DNA of 64,000 nt from Cinclus cinclus (taxonomy: Eukaryota > Chordata > Aves > Passeriformes > Cinclidae), in the NCBI RefSeq assembly GCF_963662255.1, contig NC_085047.1, positions 47,151,006 through 47,215,005 of the forward strand, in the 5' to 3' direction. The notes beneath the pieces are model-generated. The model was not told where the DNA came from. It worked only from the letters and a program-made list of their open reading frames with translations, and did not search any database. Each line of letters starts with the position of its first letter. Positions within the stretch are counted from its first letter, which is position 1. Made by a program: the position numbers and the translations under genes. Below are positions 23,401 through 37,000 of this stretch, piece after piece.

Positions 23401-24483
23401 TTCCTGGGGTGACAACAAATTATGTCTCCTCTGCTCTCAGAATTCCATTTAAAAAAATAAAATTTTAATCTACATTATTTTGTTCTCTTGTTTGAATCTC
23501 AAGATTCAGAATTAATCTGACTTAATATTTGTACAAATTACCTATGGTAATAATTTTTCATTCTTATGAGGCCTCTCTGATATCGTTAAAATTAATGGCA
23601 TATGGTAATCCTTTCAATTTTCATCCCTCTTTGGGAAATGAGTCAATGACTATTTAATGTCATCTTATTATGGTTCCCTAGTAACTTTTCGTTTAATCAG
23701 TGATAGTTACATTTGTTGAGAGAATTCTGCTAATGTTCCACTCACGTCTCACAGGGTAAATTTCCCCAATCCAGTAACGGTGAGCAGGCAGTAAGTGACA
23801 CATGTCCCAGCTGCCAGGGAATGTAGAAATGCTCAAACTCAAATTCACAAGTCAATAGTATATTTGTTGCTATGACCTCTTCTGAACACTTTAATCATAC
23901 TTCTTTTTAAAGCAGACTTCACCACATTGCACCTATCTTTCCTTCTTTCTGCACTCTGTTGAATTCTGAATTCTTCCATCAGGAGTGACCCTTGATGCTG
24001 TAAGCATCAGTCCTGGAGTAATAAACTACCAGATGTTTGCTCTGCATAGTAAATAGTCTTATAGTACTAATATTAGAAAAACTGCAATGTAAAGACCAGC
24101 ACAAATATTCCCACTCCAGGTTAACAGATGCTGTTCAGAAGTTGCTTGTTCAATCACAGATCCAGCCGAGCCATTGTTTCAGTAGAGATGATGTATTTAA
24201 TGCAGAGGGTGTTTAGAAGCACACTCAAAGTACTGAGGTCTCAAAGCTGACATCTCTCAAGTATGTTTTAATGTGATGACTTTAGGAAGTAGAGTGTGAC
24301 AAGGAAGTGACAAGAACTTAGGAGAATCTAGTGGTAGTCTGATTTTTAAAAAATAATTATTTTTTTATTTTTTATACTTAATATTTACGGAGGCATTAAA
24401 TAATCACCAGTTATTAAGAAGATTCACAGACAGGAGAATGGACCTAATCTGGAAGAGAGAATCAGTATGATGATGAAATTTTT
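20477..24483. other. Non-coding stretch, candidate conserved non-coding DNA
   Basis: No gene recognised. Open frames do not exceed 113 codons. The segment about 22450-23400 is complex, non-repetitive sequence without transposon signatures and includes the hairpin at 23310-23338 with a TCAAGGTCA motif. It is a reasonable place to look for conserved regulatory DNA, but conservation cannot be judged from one sequence. Confidence 0.45.
23310..23338. promoter_or_regulatory. Perfect 11-bp inverted repeat with nuclear-receptor-type site
   Basis: Arms atgtaaatcaa (23310-23320) and ttgatttacat (23328-23338) are exact reverse complements separated by seven bases. The left arm and spacer together contain TCAAGGTCA (23317-23325), the extended half-site bound by ERR and NR5A-type orphan nuclear receptors. 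Binding and function are inference. A nine-base match alone is weak evidence in 64 kb. Confidence 0.25.
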
Positions 24484-25102
24484 CATAGAATCACAGAACA
24501 GTATGAGTTGGAAGGAATTCACAGGGATCACCAACTCCAACTCCTAGCCCTACACAGGACAATCACAAGAATCCCACCAAGTACCTGAGGGCATTGTCCA
24601 AAAGCTTCTTGAACTCCGTCAAGCTTGGTGCTCTGACCACCTCTCTCAGGACTCTGCTCCAGACCCCAACCACCCCTTTTCCTAATATCCAACCTAAACC
24701 ACCCCTGACTCAGTTTCAGGCAGTTTCCTCAGGTCCTGACACAGGTTATCAGAAGAGTTCATTGCTCCTCTGCTTCCCCTTGTGAGAATGTTTTAACTGC
24801 AATGAGGTCTCCCCTCATTCTCCTCCAGCCTGAATACAACCACTCCTCACATGGCTTCCCCTCAAGGCCCTTCACCATCCCTGCTGCTCTCCTTTGGACA
24901 CTCTGTAATAGCTTAATGTCTTTTTTATATTGTGGCACCCAAACCTGTCCCCAGCACTGGAGGTGAGGCTGTCCCAGCTCAGAGCAGAGCAGGACAATCC
25001 CCTCCCTTGCCCAGCTGTGATGCTGTCCCTGATGCCCCCCAGGACAGGGCTGGCCCTCCTGGCTCCCAGGGCAGGGAGCCTGGCTCATACTCAGCATTAG
25101 TT
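24483..25102 (-). mobile_element. Passerine-type CR1 LINE, ORF2 C-terminus plus 3' tail
   Basis: The plus strand starts with the reverse-complemented CR1 end (tcatagaatcacagaaca) and continues through a long recognisable CR1: ggcttcccctcaaggccctt, tggacactctgtaatagctt, aatcccctcccttgcccagc and ccaggacagggctggccctc. Translated on the minus strand it gives the CR1 ORF2 C-terminal region (for example YKKDIKLLQSVQRRA and a later RRMRGDLIAV), interrupted by frameshifts, so it is non-functional. It is truncated at its 5' end near 25100. This is the best preserved CR1 in the window. Its 3' tail matches the tail of the SINE at 52.63 kb in 24 of 26 positions (24491-24516 versus 52630-52655). Confidence 0.93.
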
Positions 25103-28100
25103 TGGAACTGACATTCCTACAAAGTATTTTGCTTTCTTGGATCAATACTCTGTTATTGAAAAGGAATTAATATTTATGTGGAGGAGCCATGGCAAGATTT
25201 AATGAGGTAAAATACCTACCAATGATTTCCTCCTGCATCTTGTGATGCTGGTGCTATGAAATGCCTCAGTTCTTTACTGGGAAGATTATACCTAGAAGAC
25301 CACAACTCACATCAAATGGTTGTATTGGGAAGAACAAATACAAAGAAGAAAATAAATTTGTGTGTTTCAGTGGTTTTCCTTCATGGCATTCCTTGGAGGA
25401 GGCACTCTGGAGAACATAAGGGTTTCAACCCTTTCTGCAATCTTTTAATGAATAAGAAAATTGAAAAGATTTGCTATATTTCCAGCTTTTGTTGTTTTCT
25501 AAACTATGTGACACTTGTATTAGAGATACCAGACTGAGAGCTTTTTAATTGCTATTTTAACCTGTGGATGATGGCAGAGCAGCATGTTTTAGCACCTTAA
25601 CCATTTTAGTATAGGCATCTGTCATTTATGCATTAGGAAAGCCTTGTGTTTCCATCATTAGAGCCATGCTGAAAATGAACCAAGTATGCAATTGCTAAGA
25701 AATTGTCAAATCACTGTAAAACAAAGCACTTCAACGTGTTGTTTTGCTCTAATTCACTGTAAGGACCCCTAGAGGAACAAGAAAACTATTTTGATAATGC
25801 AAAAAGGACCCATCACACAATAATCATGTGCTTTCAGAAGAAAAAGATAAAAACTAGAAAATTATCGGTAGTTTTAGCTTGAGGTAGCTTGATTTTACAG
25901 TACATAACTTTTATTTCTTTAAGGACTGGTAGAAGGTCAATCCTTCCATATGAATGGTTTTCATGATGGAGATTAAACTCTGTAAAAAGATCTATTATGT
26001 AAGATTACAGGATCCCCTTCATGATGAGGAATTTATTGCCACTGCAGCTGACAGAAACTGTGAGTGGAAAAAGCTTTCCTTTTCCTTTGTAGATTCTGAC
26101 CAAGGTGTTAGGTGAAATGCTGCTGTCTTTGCTGAAGTAAAGCTCCTCTGGAGAAACATATATTGAGACTAAGAGTTTTTACATGTGTGAAGACTCAGCA
26201 GTTTTCTGGTTTATCTTATCATGTAAGACCACTTTTCATTAACTGTGAGCAGAAAGTGACCTTAGGTAAGATTTTAGCGTCAAACGTTCCACGTGGTGCA
26301 CTTCATTTAGCGTGTGCGAACTTTAAAGTGTTCACATCACTGCTTTGAAGCTCCTTTGTCATTGTCATTATAACAAAAACTGTGGTAATGAGTATATATA
26401 AAAATGTACAAATACGAAGCACAAAAACTGTACTATTTCCATCTTAGTTTGGGATGGTACTTCATTATGAGCTTAACTAGGATCACAGATACACATATTT
26501 TACTAAGTAGGACCAAGTAAAAAGCAATTCACTACCTTCAAGTTTAATCTGCATGAAGGACTCTATTGTGTGGCAGGTCTGTCCTATATCATCAAGATAT
26601 GATATCATAAAGATCACGCCTGTTTCATGGACAATACAAAGCTGAGTGCTGCTTGCTTAATGTAATCAATCTGCATAAAAATCTCGACTTAAAGTGATTA
26701 TTGGTATGGAAGAGAGCAAAAACAGAGGAAAAAGGTAACTGATTTTACTCTTATTCACTTATTGTTATATTTCTTCTGACAAATGAATATCTCAGCTGCA
26801 GCCCCACACATTGTTGCCATCCAGTTCTGGAATTTCCCTGAGAGATAGAGACCTCTCTATGGGAACATCTGTGGTCAAAATCTACTTCATCTCCACTCCA
26901 AGAGATTATTTCTCCTTCTTCAAAGCCACATTTTCCTCCGTAGCCTCTTCCTCAGCAACACAGCCAGATATTCTAGCATTTAGCACAGCTGAAGGGCTGA
27001 GGAGGGTGGAAACTCCACATGTTAAGAAAAAGAGTGGAACAGGCACAATTTCATAAAAGTTGGGGTCTTTTTTGATTTTTGTTTCTTGTTATGTTTATGA
27101 AATCAAGAAACCTGTAATCTTATTATGTGATAGTAGGAATTTTCAAAGCTGCAGTGTTACCTAAACTTGCATTTGTTAGCATACTGACATAAAAATAAAT
27201 AAAAGAAGTGTTCAGAACAAGTCTGGTAAGTTAAAGTGCTTGTTCTGCTTGGTTGGTGTGTATTTTTAACAATAATGCATTTTATTTATTTTAAACTTAT
27301 TAAAACCATATTTTTGAATTAATGATGTTATTTGTACCAAATTCTGAAATGCTTAAGAATGTCTGTAGCATAGTTTTAGATAACTGGCCAACTGAATACC
27401 TTGGATTTCTTCATTCCTTACCACCCATCCTGGAGCTGCAAGCTGGCTAAGTTTGTACTTATCACTACATCCCTGGAAGACATCTGGCCTCAATTGCCTT
27501 GCATTCATCATGGGAACTTCTCACACTGTACAGAACTGTTAAACTGAATTATTAAATCCTTGATTTTTAAACTTTTTGAATCTGCACTTCCTTTCCCACA
27601 ATTATCTCCATTAAGTACTTCAGATCATATTGGTAAAAGAGGCTTAAATTTGTGCTTTTGGTGTTATTTGCTCGCTTTTGCACATGGATATAGTGTGGCT
27701 GGTTGAATGTATTGTTAAATGAATGAATGTTCCACCAATAAACACCTTTGTTCACCCACTACTCCTTTAAGCAGGAATAGAGACTATAATTTTGCTTTTC
27801 AGGATAGAGACAAGCACCTTTAAAGCAGAACAAATAAAAAACTATATTTTAAGCTAACTATACTGTTGACTGAGGAGTTTTGTCTTTTGATGGATGCAAA
27901 TCACATCCACAGATTAAAGTAATTTTCTGTGGCCTAAAGGGAACTTTCTGGATACAGTCATTAAATTTTTGTTTAAGCATTTTCATATGTGGAGAAAACT
28001 TTTTTTCTCAAAAAATGTAAATTTTTAACACAGTCCTTCAGAAACACATCTCATTATGTCTGGGATTTTTATTTTGGCTGCAGACAAGTGTTGTGATGAC

Positions 28101-30859
28101 ATGGACTTTAAAAATGCAGAGATCAGCAGAAATTATTTCACTGTAAAACACCTAGAAAAATTCTCATAGTAAACTTCTGGATGCCTCAAATCAACATTCT
28201 TGTTTGCATCCTAGCCCTGCCATTGATAGTATACAGGGAAACAATTTCTTCTCTGTCAGTGGTGAACCAAGCAATCCACCTTCCAAGGAGCAAAGTGTTA
28301 CAGTTTATGAAACCTTGTCAGATGCTGCCTACGTTTCAGCGTTTTACAAGCTACCACCTCAACCTGGAAAAAATTAGTAGGAAATTGCTGTTTATCAGGT
28401 GTTAAAAATGTTTCAGTCAATAGTTGTGTTAATACACAGTGGTTGTGACAGAAGTAATTAGGTTATCTTTTGTCTATCATTTACTATGCTGCCTTCAGCA
28501 GAAGAGAAATAACTTAGAAAAACCTACAAGCAAAACACACCACCTTATAAATACTATTTTCAAAACATTAACTTGTTTCAAAAATACAAACGCTTACTGA
28601 TCTGTTAGAAGGAAAGGAAAACACCACCCGAATTTATTTGATTTAGGAAAAAACAAATTTGGAACAGCTTTCTTTAACAAAATGTTAATTAATAACATTG
28701 GTTAAAAATTTAGTATTTCCTTAGAATATCCCGTTCAACTAATTTTGAGATCTAATTAGAAGATTTGGCAGATACATACCCAGTCTGTTTGGCTTTTTCT
28801 GGCATATTGACAAGAAGTTTGTCAAGAGAATACCTACCTTGCAGATGGATGATGCATCCTTGCAGTTGAATAGCCTTTAACGCACTTTTATTGTTCTGAG
28901 CACATTTTTCTGGGACTTTGGAGTATGTATAAATAGTACTGTTTTAGAAACATCACACAGGAGAAAAAGCAGTGCCCCAGATAGACACTTTTCCATGCAC
29001 AGGCACTGCTTCATGAAGTCCTATTGATCCAATAAAATATATTTTCTCCTTAAATTCTCTTGAACTACTTTGCAGATTTGTCATAGGCCAGTAAAAGCGC
29101 CTGGTCAACTGCATTTTGCCCTTTTGCTACATTCTCTGTGCCCTCGTCAGCTTGTCCATGTTTGTCATTTGTGACTGATACTGTCTTTCTTGCATGTGTT
29201 TTCTCTCCTCTTTCCCATGGACTGTGGGCTTTGGCATTAGCAAAGGAGTAGAGTGTTTTAACTTGTTTTCTTGCAAATTGCTGGTGAGGGAATATCAAAT
29301 GCTCTGCTACAGTTTGGATGTTGATTTACATGTGAAATTACTCCAGAAGAAAGAAATACAGAATGGTATTTGTAAGAACTCAATCAACCGAGAATGTCTA
29401 CAGCAGTCATACAGCTCATATACTGCACAGATAAAAATGCATATGTTTCAAGAGAAATTAGGAAATTTTTGTACTTGAAAGGGCTATAAAGTATAACCAT
29501 TTCTTTAACATATCAGAGTTTTTCTGCCTAATTGGATTAGGATCAATTTAATTAAAAGATGCCTGAATCATTTAAGTTTTCTGTGATACAAAGCGAGTTA
29601 AAACAGAAACACTAATGATAATATTCATGGTTTGTATTAAGAGTTCACATCTGTAGTTAAATTGAAACAGATGCTTTTCAATATAAGACATTGTTTTTTA
29701 CTTGAATGTGACAATATGTTTTGGTATTTTCTCCTTAATTATAAAATCATGTAATGAAGTCGTTTTAGTATGTGTGTGGCAAATTGCCAAAGCCTCTGTT
29801 TTTCCAGAAGTCTTTGGTAAAATTTCTCATGGTACCTTAGTAAAGATTATTCATCACACTCAGATGATTACTCTTTTGGATTACATTTGGGTATTCTGGA
29901 GAACTCTCAGCAGGACTGGAAACATAAGAATGCATCTCTTAAGTTTCCCCAAGGCTGGGCAAGACCAGGCTCTCCTGAGCATAAAGGCTTATGGTGGAAC
30001 TTCTCAAGAAAATCTCCTGTTAAATATGTCTTTATTATTTCCAGTGATCAGTATGAAAGTATTTGGTGTTGTGCTAGATCAGTTGAAATCAAGTGATAAG
30101 GTTAACACTTCATGAACCATCTGAACCTGCTGACTGGGCAGGTGTTTTTTACTGGATGCAGAAGTCTGAAATTGCAAAAGATTTCATCACCCAACAGAAA
30201 GTGTGAGGGACTAGGAAAATACCCATGTCTGCTTATTAATTATAAGCCAGCTTGTGGTGTTTGGTAGCAGTGATGAAAGCTAGGAATGGAAAATTGCAAG
30301 TAACTTTAGTAACAGATATAACAATAACAATGGTAAAGAACTATTGCTAAAAATGGTACTTAATTTCTTCAGTATAATTGTGAAGTACATGTGACTATGG
30401 TGGATAGAGTGAAGAAATCAATAGATCTGAAGTCCTGTCCAAAGATATAAATATTTTTCAGAGATTTGCCTTTGAAATAGAAAACAAACATTTGTAGAAG
30501 AAGCATGGGTTAATTGAACTTTGAGGAAACTGGATGCAACTTTCATAATTCTAGAGCTCAAATAGAAGCTTCAGGTAGCACATAAGCAGAGAAGCCATCC
30601 AAACTACACATGATTGTACTGTGACGCTGGGTTGATTAGCATGAAACCAGCTAGAAAGCCAAGGATACAGACAGGTCATCCAGTATTCCTGGCTTTGGGC
30701 AGATAAGAAACTTCTACAGCAGCATAATGATGTTGTCTCTTTTGTTTATTCTCTTCTAAAACTCTGAGGGCTTTTGAATTCTAATGAGAACTGATCTGAT
30801 GTTTTCATGAACCATCCATGATAACCGCAATAACCTTCTTTTTCATTGTAATAATTATT
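25103..30859. other. AT-rich non-coding stretch, nothing recognised
   Basis: Nearly 6 kb without any transposon, RNA or coding signature that I recognise. Open frames are at most about 137 codons (29702-30115, plus) and show no domain. Composition is uniformly AT-rich with no long simple repeats. It may hold repeats too old to recognise by eye. Confidence 0.5.
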
Positions 30860-31090
30860 ACATTTTAGATATGCTTCACTTTATATTTTCTACACTAAAT
30901 TTCACCTGCCATTTGTTGCTTGCTGAGTCACATGTTGCTCCCAATTATCCACAGTCTTTGTTCCTTAATTATCCTGAATAACTTAGAAAACTTGATGAGC
31001 TTCTCTTTGATAAATTGACTGCTTGTCTACTTCTGGATCACCTTTATGCTAGGGCATGATTTTCACAGTCCATCTCCCTTTCTCTGAATC
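30860..31090 (-). mobile_element. Old CR1-like LINE ORF2 fragment
   Basis: The plus strand contains ctacactaaatttcacctgc, catttgttgcttgctgagtc, ccacagtctttgttccttaa, ttatcctgaataacttagaa and gataaattgactgcttgtct. In order and spacing these match the reverse complement of an old amniote CR1 ('ttctatactaaatttcatctgccattttgttgcccagtcac...ttcacagtctg...ttgaataattttgtatcatctgcaaactttgccacctcactg'). This CR1 type is familiar from turtles and crocodilians, so the copy probably predates birds. No intact frame remains. Confidence 0.7.
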
Positions 31091-34000
31091 CTGCATGAAA
31101 GAATTAGGCTTGAGGTGATCAAGCAGCTGCAAAAAGGTGAATACTCTAGCTCTTCAGTTTTTGGGAAATATAATCTGTACTGTCAATTTACAATTCTTCA
31201 CTCTTATTTCCTTCAGGTATTATAGATCCTTATGAAGGTTTTCTAGAAGAAATTATTTGTATGGTTTTATTTGGAATAGCTACTTTTACTGTTTTCAGTA
31301 TCACTATTCAGACTTGAGTGCGTATTTTTATAAAGGTCTCTATTATTATATCTCTTCCAGAGAGATAGTTTAAAAAAATCACTTGATTTTTATTCATAAA
31401 CATGCTAATGACATTGCAGCATCAGATTTGTCAAAGAAAGACATGAAAAATCTAGATTACTGCCACTTAAGTTATTGCTCAAGTGATTCTTACACCAAAT
31501 TAATGCTGAGTTTCTGCATGGGTGACAATTAGGAACAGCTGAAAGTGGCCCCACAGTATTTGTTTCCCCTGTGCAGTGATTCCACTTGAGATGAGAAAGG
31601 AATGAAAAAGCAGAGGATGGCTCCCTGCCAGTGGCTGGGAAGGAGGTATGCAATAGGATCTTGGACCTATTGGCAGAGCTCTTGAACAGGTGAGAGAAGC
31701 TTGCAGCAGGTGCAGCAGGTGGGTGGGAGAGAGGGACAAAGTGCCAGTGTCAGGCCTGGGGGCAAACTGAGCTGAGAGCAGCAGTGTTTTACAGGAGCCT
31801 TTGAAAGTGTTCTTGTCGTGAAGTGAGAGCAGCATGAGTGCTTCTGGCTCTTATTTAAAGTGAAATTGTTTTCCCATACCATGAACCAGCCTGATCACAG
31901 CAATCTTGAATGCTTTGCAGTGGCTTCCACTCCACACACATCCATTTCGCAAAGGATCGGATCAGGCTTTTCCTGACTGGCAGCCATACAAACCCACCAT
32001 GTCCTGGAGGTCAGATGGGGCCCTTCCTCCCTCAAGCACCATCACCACAGGTGAGGTTGAGGTTTGGTGGAACACCAGAGTGGAATGCTCTTTGCTCCCT
32101 GCACACTTGCAGTGAGAACCCCAGTGCTTGCTTGGGTGAGGTGTAAAAGCAACAGACATCACCGCTCTGACTCAGAGCTGTGTTATCTGTGGACTAAACA
32201 GGCAGTTGCATTCCAAGGAAAGAATTTGAATTCACTTCCAGACTGGAGTCAGGCTATGGGACCCATCCCTTCCATCTCTGCCATATCCCCAGAACCCAGA
32301 GTGAACCAAGACCTGGCACGGACCTCTATGTTAGTGGCAGATGGGGGGGGGTGGGGGGGGGGGAACAAGACTTCACAGTCCCAGAGGTACTTTCTGTCCT
32401 CACAGCAAGCAGAATTTTCTCATCTGCTGCAATATGTCCCTGGGATGCAGTAAAGCTTAGTTCTAATTTCATCTGCTGCTGATTTCACTGGCACATCCGG
32501 AGCAGATTCTCCATCCCTACTCTCTTCCCACTCAGCACAAACTTGTACTGGGCCTTCTTTTAAAGATTGTTTAGCAAATTGACAAATCAATATTTGTAAA
32601 GCATTCTGAAGACGGGAAATGGACCTTCCACCTAACAAGCTTCTGCTGTTCCTGACTTGTTCCCATACTGCAGGTATTTTACTACTGTGATACTCCTCTG
32701 CAATGCCACATTTCCCCCTGTATAACAGAGATAGATTTTTTTGGTTCCTGTTCTTGAATTTGCCATTGATATCTTGTGATCATGGATATAACTGCTCTGC
32801 TCTTTGTCAATGTGTGTAGTGATTATAAAAAACATCTAGCCAGCTAACAGGAATTGTGAAATGGAGGGACCTGATGAGAACTTCAGCTTGTTTTTACAGG
32901 CTCATGTGAAAGGCAGATAAAAACATGCCAAGTAAACAAAGTTTTACTGCTGTTGTTTAGTTTGATATTTACTGTTTAGCATGATGGAAATATATTGCGA
33001 TATGATAGAGGACAGCTCTACCAAAGGAAAACCTCCCTTGGTCCTTTTGGTCTCACATACCAGATAATTAGCATACAGCATACTTGATGCGTCTGGCAGA
33101 AGAAAAAAGAGAAAGAGAAGGAAAATGTGCATTCTGCAGTTCTGTTTTCACCAGGCACTGGCCAATAAATTATGTCTAGACTTTGTCCCTCAACCACTAT
33201 GCAGAAGGTCTGGACTGACCCACCTATAATAAATTAATTGTGGTGAGAAAAAAAAATCACAGTGGGAAAAGAAGCAGGGTCTTCGTTTCAGCTTCCCATA
33301 TAACTTCTCTGCCAATAAACAGCTTTACTATGATAGCTCAGCCAACAGGCACTCTTTTGAAAACTTGTACTGAAGCCCAGACTTTCTTACAATATCACAG
33401 TTCACTGACTTGCCAAATAGTTTCTGGGTAGATAGCACATCTGTATCTGGATCCCTCCCAGTATTTTCTTATACAGCTAGACTCCATTTGAAGTATTTTA
33501 CATAAAACTCTCTGTAACCTCTTCTTGTTTCAAGCTTTGAAATCAGAAGAATGATGGAATATTTAATTATCTGTGTGTCCCGCCAAGGCTCTTTCATTAC
33601 TTACCTATAGCTGTCTGTGTGCAAGAGGAGGAAAAAAAAAGAAAATACATTTTCTGAAAACAGGACTCCATCGGGGAGGTCTGTTTCTGGATAAACGGTC
33701 AGCTCCAGATCTCTGTTGAGGTGTTGCAATCCTGTGTCTTCTGCACAGGAGGGGAGACAAAAGATGTGACACACCTCAGCTGAGCTGCAAGTGGGCTGGG
33801 CAGGAGCCAGCTCCCACATAGCCCATACATAGCATGCCAAATGATAGATAAAAGGGCCCACAATTTTTAGAGTCTGCCAATTTGCACCTGCCAAATATAT
33901 GCCCACATACTTGTGGTCACAAAATAAATTATACATGTGAACCTCAACATATGCCACTTCTATTCTGTGATTTATATTCCCAACGAGGTAGTCACAGAGG

Positions 34001-37000
34001 CAAATGTGCTCAAGTTTCAGCAATGAAGTGCAGACAGATATTTTCTGACTGGAACTTGCTCTTTTACAAGTGCATCCCATTGAACAGCTTTATTTCAGTA
34101 AGATGAGAGAATCTGCGTCAGAAGCAAGAGAAAATAAAATATGTAGCAGCTACTTTATAACCCACTCAGGGTTTATGTGGCTCTGCTTTTACAATGTAAT
34201 TGCACTCACTCTTATCTTAAATACACCTTTCCTATACCTGTGAGTCCAACCTGCTGCTATGGCATGTGGGATGGTAGAGCAGGTTGCCATCTTGCAATAG
34301 AACAGGACCTGACGGAACACAGAACCTGTTTGTCACACAGAACATGTGTAAGGAAATCTTCACTCTTAGCTGTTTAGTAGTAGACACAAAGGTAGTAGCC
34401 AAAGGAAGTGAAAATAAAACAGTGGGTTTTCCACCTGTCTGACTTACCTAGAGCCCTTCAATTGTACTATGCTTGTTAGGCTAGCAGGCTGAAACACTGA
34501 GATGTGCCAAAGATTTTCTGTTCCTCTGTTGTTTCTCCCAAGCAACAGCTCACTCTCTCTGGAAGCACTCTTATGAAACATTGCTATCATCCTTTGTTCT
34601 TCTGTCCTTGGATGGCTGAGGGTCCTTGATTGCACTCAGACAGAGCCAGAGATGGAACCATCATCAAAGCTATCAGTTCTGGCTAAACCTCTTAAAGATT
34701 TGTAAGTATTAGGGTTTTTTCCATGCTGATGCTTGGTGAATTTGGCCAGCGTAGTCATACAAAAAATATCTCTGTAAACAGGCTAGCACACAACATTATT
34801 AGAATATTGCATGACAGTGCCAAGTCTATTATAAATACCCTTTGAAAATAGCATTAGAGCAGTCTATAAAGTATTAAGCTCACCTATTTAATCATTCATA
34901 AGCCAGGGAATAACAAAGTTGAGGTGTGGTGATTGAACATAAAACCTTTAGTGTGTTATTTGATGCATCATGTTTTCAATGGGACTTTAATTACCATTGG
35001 CATACCACTTCTCAAAGAATACCCCCCTACTTTCCCTATCACCATGATTATTCCTGTGTGCAGAATTTTGTAGTGTTCTTTATCATCACATGTTAATTTT
35101 TTCCTCTGAATATATTATTATTTTTTTTCTTATTTAGAGACATATGAACATGCACACACCCCCAGTATTTTTATAACTCTAATTTAAATCTTTCTCAGAC
35201 TAAATTATTATATACATCTCTCTATAAGCAATATGTGAAATAAGATTTCTGATTTTTTATTTAAGTCTTAATCCTGTTGAAGTTTATAGCACTTATGTAG
35301 TTGAGGTTAATGATTTGGAATTATAGTCTCAGGAACAAAACTGTCCTGGAAAGTCAAGGAGATTGCACTGCTAATTTTCCAGATCCATTGAAAATCTATG
35401 CATATACATTGCATCTTTTTAAATAGTGATTTTGGGTTTATAATATGAGTTATCAGTACTTTAATATTTTAATGTAAGTGGAAATGAAAGTGACTTATTC
35501 ACCTTTGGGAATAAAACTTAGGGATGGGACAGGCTCCTGTACTATAGAAAGGTATAGTTCAGCAGCAGCCAGGCCAATGCTGCAGTATGTGAACATATTT
35601 ACAGAGACATCACACAGTTCATCTCAGTAGGGCTTCTTGATGAAAAGTGTTGTCACCAGGGGATTTGAGCATGACAGTGTTTGGTGGACCATGGGTGAGC
35701 TGAAGGCCTAAGAGAAAACCTTTAAGCTGCCAGTCTCTCTGTGGCATGGCTGGAACACAAATGGCATTGGGAACTGATGTGATGAGAGCTGCCTTGAGCA
35801 ACTCTACAAGAGCACAGTAAGGAAGGACTTAGTGGGTATCTCCATAACGTCCTGTAGATCCAGGTCATTCTATCATTGCCATTTATTTCATCCTTTCAAA
35901 CATATATGGGGTGGCTATAGACTCACTTTGGGTGGCAAACAGGATACTTTGGCAGGAATAAGAATGGGGAAAATAGGGGAAGTTAATCAGGAAACAATAA
36001 GAAAAAAAGACTCCTAGGAGAAGAAAACCTGAAAGAAAATATGTTGACCCTGCTGGGTACTGAGTAAAGTGTTATATAATCAGAGAAGTACTTTTCAGAC
36101 ATCTGACAAAATCTTGGACAAACTTGCACCTGGACTCTGTGGTACTTTGGATGTATTGTAATCTCTTGTGCATAAACATATGAAGCACGGGATGACATGG
36201 GATCTGAGAAGCCCTGGGAAATTCCTGAAGTACTCTCATACTTAATGTGTCTTGGAAATGAGGAAGAGTAATTTACATTGAAGTGTTCCAATTGAATATT
36301 GAAACATTTTCATACCTACTTTAACTCTTTGTTTTCATTCCCTTTTCCACTTCCCCAAAGCTGTGCTATTTCATTTTTTCACCCAAATCTGAGAGACAAT
36401 TGTGTGTGTGTGAAACAGTGGCATCTTCATTTGAACTTCCTAGAGTTGTTTTTTATCAGAACCTCTTGAAGAGAAGAATAAAGAAAATCACTTGGAATGA
36501 TCTGTGTACCAGTGTGTCAACAGGTACAATAAGAAGCCCAAATGCATCTGTGCACATAGACAAACATATGAAATAAATCAGTGCAAGTTAAGAGGACTCG
36601 CCCACCCATCTTTTCTTTGCTGGAATGACTAGTGTGTAAGTTTCCACTAGATCATTCTTTGACTGTCAAGATTGATTAAATATTTTCTGCTTCCAACTCT
36701 GAGGGGATGCTTTTAATAAATTTTTAATATTTAATTGGAGCACTATGTATGCTGGCTCCCATTAGCAATGAAATCTGTTCAGTGAGATGTGGATTTGACT
36801 GAAAGCATAGATTTTTGCCATTCTTCAATTACTCTTTTCTTGTGTACCAAATCGATGAGTGGTTAGTGGCAGAAGGACACTAGAAAAAAACAATCCCCCA
36901 AATTATACCTCCAACTACGTCACCAAATTTGAATGGATGTTATTATATATGTGTAAGTCCTACATGAACGTTTTGACTGTTATTACCCATTCAATTGCAT

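Noticed and set aside
33601..34080. 159-codon minus-strand open frame
   Set aside because: Cysteines are present but not in any pattern I recognise, there is no repeat or domain, and no supporting promoter or splice evidence.
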